From NCBI GenBank assembly GCA_018398585.1, contig JAGTTD010000007.1:35182911-35246910 (forward strand): DNA of 64,000 nucleotides. Reading direction: 5' to 3'. Made by a program: the position numbers and the translations under genes. Every line of letters begins with the position of its first letter. The stretch's first letter is position 1. This DNA comes from Simmondsia chinensis (lineage: Eukaryota; Streptophyta; Magnoliopsida; Caryophyllales; Simmondsiaceae). The notes under the pieces were generated by a model that ran no database searches, had not been told where the DNA came from, and was given only the letters and a program-made list of their open reading frames with translations. Of this stretch, positions 1-9,600 are shown piece by piece.

Positions 1-538
1 GTATGATTCATTACCTGGTGATGATCTTCCCTTAGCTTGGTTATACTTCAAGACCCCAACAAAATGAGTAATCCATGAATGGAGAATGATATCACCTTCA
101 GAGTTGCAAACTATTAAATAAACAATGGTATATTTGGTGTCAAATTTCGTTGTGAGAGCTTGCCTAATAAGTTGAAATTCCGAAGGGAAATTACTAAGAT
201 AATTCTTGCCCGAAAGGAAGAATTTGGAGACCCAAATCCTTTAATATCCAAAGCTTCCCTAATTTGGCCATGTCACAAAGTCTTCAAATGAAAAAGCAAT
301 TACAATCCTTAATTTCCAATTTTCCTAGTGCTCATGTGCATATTACTCAAATCTTCATGATATAATTTCCTCTGATAAAATCCTTGCCATAAACATCAAC
401 TCTGGTTGTTCTTCAATTATTCCCAAGTCAAACTCGGAGCATTAAAAAAAAAAAAATTCTTTCCAAAATAATTGGACTTCAAGCCATGACATCAAGGTGC
501 ACAAACCGCATCCGTCCTAACTTGAAGTGGGGGCAATT
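1..538 (+). mobile_element. 3' end of internal region of an LTR retrotransposon
   Basis: I see no coding domain here. The stretch ends in a purine-rich tract (GAAGTGGGGGC at 524-534) directly before a TG-starting LTR at 539, which is the expected position of a polypurine tract priming plus-strand synthesis. It is therefore read as the 3' untranslated end of an element whose body lies outside the window. The family is not assignable. Confidence 0.5.
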
Positions 539-664
539 TGTAGACATGAAAATTTTTTCACGTTTATATATTTAATGCGCGCCTCGAAAAAGAAGCAATT
601 TAAATAAAAGTCAACATTTGACTAAGATCAAGTTCTTAAAAGTCAACATTTTGACTAAATTCGG

Positions 665-990
665 TAAGCTCAAGTAACCTCAAACCCAAAATGACTTCTA
701 AGTCCAAATCCAAATATCTCTCAAGTCGAATCTAAAATGGCTCTCGAGTTAAAGCCCAAGCCCAAAATGACTCTCAAGTCAAAGTCCAAGTCCAAATGAC
801 TCTCAGGTCGAATCAAGGCCAGATGACTCCTAAGTCGAAACTAAAGCCAAAAGGATTTACAAGTCAAACCCAGGCCAAATGACTCCCAAGTCAAATCAAA
901 CACAAAATGACCTTAAAGTTGAACCTTAAACCCAAATGATTTCCAAGTCGAACGTAGACCCAAACGACTTCTATGTCAAAGGTCAAAGGT
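665..990 (+). repeat. Degenerate tandem repeats in LTR U3
   Basis: About a dozen imperfect units of roughly 25-30 bp, each built around AAATGACT..AAGTC, lie upstream of the LTR TATA box. Such U3 repeats often act as enhancers in plant LTRs. The enhancer role is inference. Confidence 0.6.
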
Positions 991-1280
991 TAAGCCCGCA
1001 AAGCCTAAGGCCAAAGTAAGCTTGAGTCCGTGAAGCTTTAAATCTAATTCGGGCCTACTACTACAAAGTTAAGCCCTTGTCAAAGAAGGACTCTTCCTCT
1101 ATAAATAGAGGAGCCCCCTCTTCATTTAGGGGGGCTGGGAAAAACAAAGGAGCCAAATACTCTCCCAAGGAAAATAAAAGAGAACTACTTGTACTTTCCT
1201 TTCCAAAGCCTCCAAATTCAAATAAAATAGAGATTAAGCTGCATGCCCTCTACCTTCAAAGTTAGAACCAAAATCATCCT

Positions 1281-1475
1281 TCAAAATGGAGATCAAGTCA
1301 TGGGCTCTCTACTTTGAAGAAAATCACTTGATTGAGATCAAGCTTCATTTCCTCCTTCAAGTTTCCAAGTTTCAAAACTTAAATCATTCTTCAAGACGGA
1401 GATCAAGCCATGAGCCCTTTACTTTGAAGAAAATCACTTGATTGAGATCAAGCCTCGTGCCCTTTTTCAAGTTTT
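1281..1475 (+). repeat. 110-bp tandem duplication inside the LTR
   Basis: The block beginning TCAAAATGGAGATCAAG at 1281 recurs as TCAAGACGGAGATCAAG at 1391. The two copies are collinear over about 80 bp and share GAAGAAAATCACTTGATTG. The offset is 110 bp, downstream of the TATA box. Confidence 0.7.
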
Positions 1476-1813
1476 CAAGTCCAAGCCATCAACAAAGGAC
1501 TCATCAAGTATCGTGGAGATCGAATCAGAGGATTTTCGTATATTTATAATTAGTATATGTGTACAAAGATTGTACCCATTTTCTATTGAAGAAATACAAG
1601 AAATACTACTTTGTGGTGCATTTATTTTGTTCATTTACTGCCTTCGAAATTTTGTGCTTTACACTGTCTAACTCCTCTTTTGCACCGAAAGAGATAGTTA
1701 CCGGTGAATTGTCATATGGAAGTTGATAGTGTGACACATGCCTTAAAATGTTATGAGCCAAATTTGTGCTTCTGTTAAAGAGTGTCCAGTACTAACTTCA
1801 TTTATATGGTCAG

Positions 1814-2020
1814 ATGAAGTTAGAGAAGAAGAGATCATCATCACTGGACAAGATTATGAAGAAGCTCCGATCAGCTCAGAAGAAAGCACAGGAAATGAGA
1901 AGTGTAGTATCAGCCAACCAGTCCAAGCAGGCATGTAAATCCTCCTCCAGAGCTATATCGTTTCGTAGAACGCGTCAGATGGGCTCCCTCAGTGGCTGTT
2001 TTACCTGCCATGCCTTCTAG
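1814..2020 (+). CDS. Last exon of a remorin-like protein
   Basis: A splice acceptor (ATGGTCAG, AG at 1812-1813) is followed by 68 in-frame codons and a TAG stop. The peptide starts with a basic, coiled-coil-like helix (KLEKKRSSSLDKIMKKLRSAQKKAQEM split over residues 2-28), then SFRRTRQMG, and ends GSLSGCFTCHAF. This pattern resembles the C-terminal end of plant remorin-family proteins, which bind the plasma membrane through a C-terminal anchor, here the cysteine-containing tail. Upstream exons are not in the window. The LTR at 539-1671 sits in the presumed preceding intron. A CAG|GTAATT donor right after the stop (about 2027) could start a 3'-UTR intron. The family call is from memory of the C-terminal motif and is moderate. 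The exon itself is well supported by its acceptor and frame. Confidence 0.55.
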   Translation: MKLEKKRSSSLDKIMKKLRSAQKKAQEMRSVVSANQSKQACKSSSRAISFRRTRQMGSLSGCFTCHAF

Positions 2021-2414
2021 TTGTCAGGTAATTTCTTCCTATTACCTCTTTATTTTATTGTGTTTCATTGCCCGTGAATCATTCTAAGCTGAATTAGAGG
2101 GTTTAGGGACTATATCATTTCGTCTCTTTGGTTATTGTCTTGGAGATGCTTCTTGATGCGGAAAGGAAATGCAAAATTCGAATCGAGCATGTCCAATTCG
2201 AAAAATAAATTCGGAATCCGCCTAAAGAAAAAAAAAAGGGTAAAATACAGAAAAATCCCCTGTCTTTTGCTTCAAAAATAAATCCCCCCACAAATAAAAG
2301 CACTCACAAAACCCCCTTACTTTTAAAAATTTATCACTTAACCCCCACGAAACTTACTTTTGACCATTTTGCCCTAATGTTTAATTTTGTTTTTAGAAGG
2401 GGCTTTTTATATTA

Positions 2415-2532
2415 AAAAGGAACGTACCCAGTGCCTCAAGGGCTCCCGCCTACGCAGGGTCTGGGGGGGACGGATGTACGCAGCCTTCCCCCTTCAGGGT
2501 ATTAACCTGAAGAGAGGCTGTTTCCCAGTGTC
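2415..2532 (-). mobile_element. 5S-headed SINE copy 1, head missing, 43-bp TSD
   Basis: It contains only the 3' half of the family: on the minus strand, the purine-rich core, CCTGAAGGGGGAAGGCTGCGT, the CAGACCCTGCGTAGG block and GCACTGGGTACGTTCC. It is flanked by a perfect 43-bp direct repeat (2372-2414 and 2533-2575, beginning CCCTAATG and ending TATATTA). A truncated 5' end with an intact TSD is classic target-primed insertion. Confidence 0.85.
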
Positions 2533-2765
2533 CCCTAATGTTTAATTTTGTTTTTAGAAGGGGCTTTTTATATTATTAGACAAAATTAAAAATTTTATAT
2601 TTTTAGCAAAAGGATTAAGGAAATTTTCTATATTTATGAAAATATAATTATTTTAATTAATTATAGAATATTATTATAAGTTCAGAAGATAAAAAAATAT
2701 TTTTAAAATTTTCATAAAAAATAGTATGAGATAAAATATAATAATTTTTTTGTTAATATTATAAT

Positions 2766-2973
2766 GGAACATACCCAGTGTCTGGAGGGGGCAGATGTAC
2801 GCAGCCTTCCCCCTTCAGGGTGTTAACCTGAAGAGAGGCTGTTTCCCAATGCCCCCAACCTGAGGGTGAGGACTTCCCAGGAGGTCACCCATCCTGGTCC
2901 TACTCTCGCCCAAGTACGCTTAACTTCGGAGTTCTAATGGGATCCGGTGACGGCATGTTGGTGCCCTCTTTGG
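2766..2973 (-). mobile_element. 5S-headed SINE copy 2, full length
   Basis: On the minus strand it starts CCAAAGAGGGCACCAACATG and continues into a 5S rRNA-like block (CCGGATCCCATTAGAACTCC, GAAGTTAAGCGT, GGATGGGTGACCTCCTGGGA). It ends with the plant-SINE-like 3' region (AAGGCTGCGTACATC, ACTGGGTATGTTCC). A 20-bp target-site duplication flanks it (2746-2765 and 2974-2993). The internal control region of 5S genes (box A, intermediate element, box C) lies in the retained part, so pol III transcription is plausible. Confidence 0.9.
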
Positions 2974-3265
2974 TTTTTTGTTAATATTATAATATCACTA
3001 CTATAATTAATTAAATAATAATTTCTATAAATATAGAAAACCCTCCTTTTTAAAAATATAAAAAAAATCCTTATTTTTTTTTTTTAAAATATAGAACCCC
3101 TACCAGAAAATAAAATCAAACACTTAACCATTTTATTTTGAGGGACAAAATGGTCAAAAAAAAGTTGTTTGAGGGCAAAGTGAAAAGTTTTCAAAAGTGA
3201 GGGTTTAGTGAGGGGGGTTTTCTGTTATTGAAGCAAAAGTCGGAGGGATTTTCTGTAATTTATCC

Positions 3266-3700
3266 AAAAAACTAGGAATTTGTATTATTGAAATTGATGA
3301 ATGAATTAAGCAACAACAAAAGTGAGTATTTATAGGCAAACTAGAAACCCTAAAACGCACAATTACGAAAATATCCTAAAATATGAAATTACGAAAATGC
3401 CCTTAAACTATGCGGAAAACATAAAAGTGGCCCGAAAATACGTTTAGAGACCGAAATTTGGGGAAAATAGGTGGGGCCATGGTGAAGCATCTTGGGTTGC
3501 ATAGTTCGGTTTGAGGGCTTCGTTTTAATAGGTTACGGGCCCTTGAACTCTTTATGGATAAAAAGTTATGACTGTTTGAAGTTGTTCGCGCAAATTAGTG
3601 CTTCCGATTCACCTGTTTGAGTTTCTGGCGGTCCAACTTCTCAACTTTTTTGCTTACCGGTCCTACATGACTTCTTTATACTGAATTGGATTTCTGTGAC
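3266..3700 (-). mobile_element. Probable LTR or leader fragment
   Basis: Read on the minus strand, the sequence carries GCCTATAAATACTCAC (TATA at 3334-3327) followed by a leader-like stretch, with a GC-richer upstream part. This looks like U3-R of an LTR interrupted by the foldback element at 2238-3265. No partner LTR is visible. Confidence 0.35.
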
Positions 3701-4253
3701 AGTAGGAACAAATACTCAATTACTTGTTTCTAACATTGGATTGAGTTGTCAATAGGCAAGAGATATAGTTTGAATACGTCCATCTATTTTGTCTTATGGC
3801 AGTACATTCTGATTTGAATAAATACTTATTTCAAAAGTTTAAGATACTGGATAAAGGCTTAGGAATGATTTTATACTCTAACGTTGCCCCCTCATAGGAA
3901 TGCCAATTGGACTTGAAGCGTGAATAGTGAATATACCCATCTCATACATTGTACTTAAATTATATTCGTATTTAAAATGGAGGTTCTAGGGATTTGACTT
4001 CGTGACCACTTGGTCAACAGGACTCTAATACTTTGTCAAGAAACCAAATGTCTCAGAAGTTTAAACTGATGAGTAAAAGTCAGGAATAGTTTTATACTCT
4101 AACAAAGAAAACCTCCTACTGTTTTGCTCAAAATCAAATCGACTCCTTTAATAATTATTAGTTTGTAACTAGTAGACACCCTATTGTAATTTGTTCCTAA
4201 GTTATAGGCTTGTACATTTGTAAGTCTACGGCTCTTTACAACATAACACTATC
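3701..4253. other. Non-coding stretch, nothing recognised
   Basis: There is no long open frame, repeat or family motif that I can support. The phrase 'ttatactctaac' recurs twice (about 3871 and 4091) in a similar context, suggesting an old local duplication. Confidence 0.4.
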
Positions 4254-4396
4254 AGGTTGGGGGGTCCTCGGAAATAGTCTCTCGTCAAGGTCTCACCCTG
4301 ATGGGGTAAGGCTGCGTACATCTTACCCCTCCCAGACCCTGCGCAAGCGGGAGCCCTTGTGGCATTGGGTATGATGATGATGATGACGACGACATT
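4254..4396 (+). mobile_element. 5S-headed SINE copy 3, head missing, GAT/GAC tail
   Basis: This plus-strand copy starts at the core (GGTTGGGGGGTCCTCGGAAA) and runs through GTAAGGCTGCGTACATC, CCCAGACCCTGCGCAAGC and GGCATTGGGTATGATGATG. It ends in a GATGATGACGACGAC microsatellite tail. The 5S part is missing. The tail differs from the TTG tail of its subfamily relatives. Confidence 0.8.
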
Positions 4397-5082
4397 TGTA
4401 AGTCTTCATTACGTATATTACTATGTTTGCTTATTCTTTAACAAAAAAGTGAGCATAAATGAATCTAAATTGTCAAACATTTTTGTTCCAATAACTAAGC
4501 TTTAGCTTGTATATCCATACTGTTTGTCTTGAAGTAATATCTCAGAACATACTCTAGAATATGGTAATACTCCAAATCAGATTAGAGAGTAAATGTCCAG
4601 AAAAAAAAAAAAAAAAAAAACAACAGCTGCCAGTTAATGTTATTTTCCAAATCTAAGATTGCAGTTCTTTGGTATATTTGGCTTGAAATGAATGGTGGGA
4701 TTTTTAAAGATCAACATGCCCTGTTAATTTTTTAGGAAAAAGGTGATCTTTTTAGGAGCTTTAAGGACAAAGAGTTTTGGAGGTTTCGCTAATATAACCT
4801 TATTGATTTGCAAAGGTACTAAAGGGCTTTATGTTATAAGTTTATAATTTTGAAGACATCTCGTTCTTAACTTTTGTACATGATCTCTCTTAATATTACT
4901 TCTTTTTCCGTTCAAAAAATAAAAATAAAAATGACAGGCGCATTAGAGAAACTAGGGTCCTGTTCAATTAGCGAAAATCAGCATCCATTGTCGATGGCGT
5001 GCCATCATGCTGATGTGTGTAAATATGGAGAGCAACTCTTTGTAAGGTTGCTCTGCTATTATACGCGTTAAATTTGATGGTG

Positions 5083-5230
5083 AATCTAAGGCTTGGTTCA
5101 AATGGTAAGACACCTGGACTTGACAACTCATGAAATGTTATGCCCAGGGTTTGAAAACTGTCATTGAGCACAAAAAACTCTCCGAGTCCACCCACTGAAT
5201 CTGTTGGCCCTAACTTAAACTGTTGCATTT
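5083..5230 (+). mobile_element. Possible tRNA-derived SINE relic
   Basis: GGTTCAAATGGTAAGACACC resembles a pol III box A region, and GGGTTTGAAAACTG about 50 bp later resembles a decayed box B. I find no clear tail or TSD. The flanking DNA (4397-5082 and 5231-6240) has no gene I recognise. 5260-5640 is higher in complexity and could be untranslated sequence of the remorin-like gene. Confidence 0.3.
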
Positions 5231-6240
5231 CTTGAAACTTTCTAATGGAACGAGCGTGTAATCTGACATTCTGCTTACTAAAATTAAGTTGTTAGGGGTA
5301 AAACTATGTATATCTCTCAGTAAACTGTATGGGAGGCTAGTGTATCGTTAACTGAAGCGCTAATAGAAGCTCTGCATGCCAATGTCACATGTCCATGCAG
5401 GTTGAATAGTGTACAGATGACATCATGAGGAACAAACTGCTATGAAATGGAAATCGGTGTCTGTTCAGTTTTGGCAATTCGAAGAATGTCTCGAATTCGT
5501 GCATACAAGTTCTGCACTGCTGCATCAGGTTTCTGTATTTCCAGCACTGTGTTTAGAAGGAACCACATGATTTGTAATATCCCTTGGTTTTTATGCAAAA
5601 GTTGGGAGTTTTTGTTAGAATAAGTGAACTATTCATTGTTGTTTGTATTGGGCGCGTGCTTAGTCAACAAGCTCGGTTTCAGGAAGTTGGATAAGCTTAG
5701 TGAGTCGAGTTTGAATAAGAGTTGATTGTCTGATTGAAGCATGTAAACTGTTTGTTAAATGTTCGTCAATGGTTTATTCGCTTGATAATAGATAGATAAT
5801 GACTTGTTAAAATCTTGAACTTGTATTAAATAATGCTACAGTACAGAACCATTCTCGGCTTTCATCCACCAATTTAGGCTTTTGATATAGTTGATTTTTT
5901 AAGATTGCATCAGTTTTGTTGGCCACAAAGTCATGATTTCTACTCCCAATAGTATCACTCTATGCTGACATAGTTTCATCATAAGATATGAGTTGTTCAT
6001 GTGTACTATTCATGCTTTAAGCCCAATGAGAATTTGCATGAGAGGACATTACTTGAGTATAGAACCATTTTTATTCTTCACCAATTTGCTTAAACTCGTG
6101 GAATAATTTGTTCTCAATAAATGTCAGCCATTAGCCATTAGCTAATGGCTTATTAGTAGCTCGGATACCTTGCCTCAGTCCAATGATTCGAGTCAAATAG
6201 ATCACTGAGAATACTAAACTAGATTAATTTAGCTCACTCA

Positions 6241-6497
6241 CACCACCATCACCACCACCAACAATAGACTTAGTGCCTCAAGGGCTCTCGTCTAAACACG
6301 GTTTGGGGGCGGATTTACCCAGCCTTAACCCTTCAGGGTGTTACTCTGCCGAGAGGCTGTTTCCGAGGACCTTCGACCTTATGGGGTTGGCAACATGAGG
6401 ACTTCCCAAGAGGTCACCCATCCTGGTACTACTCCTGCCCAAACACGCTTAACTTTGGAGTTGTAATGAGATTCAGTGCATTAGTGCCTGATAAATG
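6241..6497 (-). mobile_element. 5S-headed SINE copy 4, subfamily with TTG/GGT tail
   Basis: On the minus strand it starts near GATTCATTTATCAGGCACTA and continues through a diverged 5S block, the ACCCCATAAGGTCGAAGG core, and AAGGCTGGGTAAATCC. It ends in a TTGTTGGTGGTGGTGATG tail. Diverged direct repeats (around CTCACTCACACC on the left and CTCATTCACGCC on the right) look like an old TSD. It lies just 3' of the lipase gene and in the same orientation. Confidence 0.85.
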
Positions 6498-6557
6498 AAT
6501 CTTAACTCATTCACGCCATCAAGTGAAATCAAGAGAAGCCCTTTACCCTATCCGGGT

Positions 6558-6563
6558 TTTATT
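6558..6563 (-). terminator. Poly(A) signal of the OBL1 gene
   Basis: AATAAA on the minus strand lies about 95 nt after the TAG stop at 6659-6657. The sequence fits a plant near-upstream element. The cleavage site is not determined. Confidence 0.5.
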
Positions 6564-6656
6564 CGAATAGACAGTACATAACAAAACAACACAACACACA
6601 CAACCAACTTATCCTCACTTTTCAAACTTGTTCAAAATACTCGAAACACATACCCC

Positions 6657-9600
6657 CTACACAATGTCAGCATAAGAAAATTCCTGCAACTTGATTGAAT
6701 AAGGTTGCGTCTCGGGGATGTGAGAGAGAAGAGCGGGACCCAAGCGAGTTAAGTTACAATAATCTTGAGGACCGTGAGCCGAAACTCCGGGGATTAGCAA
6801 CCCAAATACCCTGAATATCTTCAGAACCCAACCTTCTTTGTAGTCCTTTCCTCTTGTAAATGGAAGTATGAAACCTCTAATCAGCTCCCATAACGCGGTT
6901 AAGTGGGCCGGTATGATCCAAAGTGGTGAGAAATAGTTCTTGTTTGGCTCATTTTCTAACACCTGCAATTTTGTATTTCACAATTAGCATATGATACTGT
7001 ATAAAAAAGCAACATTCCCAGTGCCCAAAGGGCTCCCACCTAAGCAGGGTCGGAAGGGGGGGGTTGGATGTACGCAGCCTTCCCCCCGCAGAGTGCTACC
7101 ATGGAGGGAGGTTGTTTCCGAGAACCTCCAACCTGAGAGTTGCAACACGAGGAATCCCCAGGAGGTCACCCATCTTGATACTACTCTCGCTCAAGCATGC
7201 TTAACTTCGGTATAAGGTTCACGTATACATCTAAGTAGGATTCTGTCCTAGTGGAAATAAGGGGAATTGAGGGGAACGATTGTCCTTTGCAGAATAAAAG
7301 TGTTGTTGAAGATATTTGAAAGATGTTACAGGAGTTTGATATGGTAAGTTTCTCATATATTTCAAGAAGGTAATTAGGCAGTTGAGTTGACTAGGTGGGG
7401 TCGGTTGGGTACAACTGTCAAGGGTAAGGGAGGATAGATGAAAGCATGCATATGTCAGGCACTTCATGAGATTATCTATCATGATATACTGTTTAGGGCT
7501 ATGTTCAGATAGTTCTGTTAGTGTTCTTCTATTTTATCTATGAGATGGGGAAGTAGGTTTGAGAACGCTGAAATGTGATTCTTCACCTAATATCTATTAT
7601 GGGTTTAAATGAGTTGAGCCAACTCGCAGGTAATTAGAAGCAGTTTTTTTTTTCTTTTTATTCGATTATTTATAGTACAGGTCTTGAAAAGCACGAGTAT
7701 ATAGAGTAGTAAAGCAAATACTTGTATTAGAAAGTGAATGGTCTTGGATATGGAGCCGATTTGTTATTTCTGTTAAAAAGCTTTGACTTGTTTTAAGTTA
7801 GAGTTGAGTTGAGTCCACTTGTTTGGCTAAGAAAACTAAGCGTAAACACGTAAAATTTGTGCCTTTTGGCTCATTAGTTCAAAGAACCAATGTTTAGCTA
7901 AGTTATGAATGTAACTATTCCGAGCTAAGTTTGAGCTTAAAAGGGCTTAAGTGAACCCAATTCAAGCCTCTAAGAATATATACCAGTCAAATTTAACTCG
8001 AAGATTGCCTAGTTGGGTTCTAACTCAATCAAGCCTAGCCCGTGTAGAGCAAAGCACCAGAGAGCTAATCCTCATGCCTTACAAAGCACAATCTCTACTT
8101 GACTTGACTTTGCTCATTTACGCCCCATTAACAAGACTAACAATACATGTAAAAGCACCCATTACTTAACACACACTCACATACGAGTTCTGATGCATGA
8201 ATATACAAAAGATAGGAAATAACGTACCTTCCCTTTGTATAGGCTATTATAGTAGAGGCAGGGCGAGAAGTGCTTATAAAAGAAGCACGTGTCATCGAAG
8301 GGAACTCGAGGCACAATATCATTACCATAAACAAACCTACCATGCTTGACTTTATAAGCCTTCATTTTGTGCACCATAAACTCCCCAAATCTCTCATCCC
8401 CAACCCTTGGTTGCCCAAAAGTGTAGACCCCTTCTAATCTCTCCAACAACTCTTCCTCCTCGTGTAACATCAACACAAACACGAACAAGATCGCCAGTGC
8501 CCCTCCCAGACTGTGTCCCGTTACTATGAACTTTGTCCTTTCGTTTTGTCGAACAATATCTCTTAGCTGTTGCCTGATGGTGTAATAGGCAAACTGGCGA
8601 GTCGGGTCCATGTGGATCTCTTTGGGCCAGCCCGTTCCCTTTTGTAGGCCTAGTGCTTTCATGAATCCGCTGTGAACCTTGCCCACCTTTTGTAGCTCAC
8701 ACCACGAGATGTCAAGGTCTGTGTTGATACCGTAAGCGTCGAAGGGGTTGGTGCCGGTGAACGAGACCACAGTCAGATTGGAGAAGGGATCTGGGCTGTG
8801 GAACATGAAGGCGTGGGTCGAGTTTGTTCCTTGGAAGTCTGTAACAAAATCATCTCTTTCAGAACAACTAAGAAGAGGACGACGATAACAACAACAACAA
8901 ACTCAGTGCCTCAAGTGCTCCAGCATATATAGGATCGGGCCGCGGGGGAGGGTGGGATGTATGCACCCGTACCCTTTCAGGATGCTACACTATAAGGAGG
9001 CTATTTTCTGGGAACAACTTAAAAGAAGAATTCAACCTAATTCAACAACCAGAATTTGGTGATGAAAAATATTTTCCGTTCCCCTAATATATATATATTT
9101 ATATTTTTTTAAGCTAACTACTAACTTTTCTTTAAGGAATTGTTTTGAGACTTAGGATGTAAGATCAAAACATAAATCGTTTTCTGTTTCATTATAACAA
9201 GGGAAAAACTTTTTGTCAAATCAAACAGAGCGTAAGTGATACCACCCTTGTGTAATACGGAAAATGCAAAATGGATATTTATTTTATGGTTATTTATGCC
9301 AAAGATTCATGTATTTTTCTCATTTTGTCAATTTAACCTATGTACTTTCAATTGTGTCAATTCAATCATTATATTACTCATATTGTGTTACTTTAGTCTT
9401 TTGGTCAAATTCAAGTTAAGTTATTAATGTAATTTTTAATGGCATAATCATGTTAGATGCAAATGACCCACTAAAAATCCACACCGTGACTCAATTTAAC
9501 CCATCCATGTCGAACCATTGAAAATTTTATTAAAAATATGACATAAATTTTACTCTAAGGATCAAATTGGCACAATATCAATTGTGTAGGGACTAAATTG

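Larger units (their letters stand above)
539..1671 (+). mobile_element. LTR (probable 3' LTR, about 1.13 kb)
   Basis: The segment starts TGTAGACATG right after a polypurine tract and ends near ACTGTCTAA, a near inverted match to its start. It holds a strong TATA box (TATAAATA, 1100-1107) followed by a leader, as expected for a U3-R-U5 LTR. Small open frames at 1077-1265 and 1438-1671 lie inside the LTR and are not genes. The length and TGTAGACA start fit a Gypsy-type element, but no pol domain is visible to prove it. It lies upstream of the remorin-like exon, in what would be its intron. Confidence 0.6.
2238..3265. mobile_element. MULE-like foldback element (family A), with two SINEs nested inside
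   Basis: The left end (GGGTAAAATACAGAAAAATC at 2238) and the right end (reverse complement GGATAAATTACAGAAAATC, ending 3265) form long terminal inverted repeats of about 150-170 bp. There is no coding capacity. Long TIRs without an ORF suggest a non-autonomous Mutator-like element. Two SINEs (2415-2532 and 2766-2973) are nested inside. A second copy lies at 48849-49524 and fragments lie near 17155 and 28811. Confidence 0.65.

Noticed and set aside
1077..1671. Two small plus-strand frames
   Set aside because: They lie inside the LTR after its TATA box and include the 110-bp tandem repeat. There is no conserved protein motif.
8137..8343. Overlapping minus-strand 68-codon frame inside the lipase exon
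   Set aside because: It is out of frame with the GHSLGG-containing lipase frame and is a shadow.
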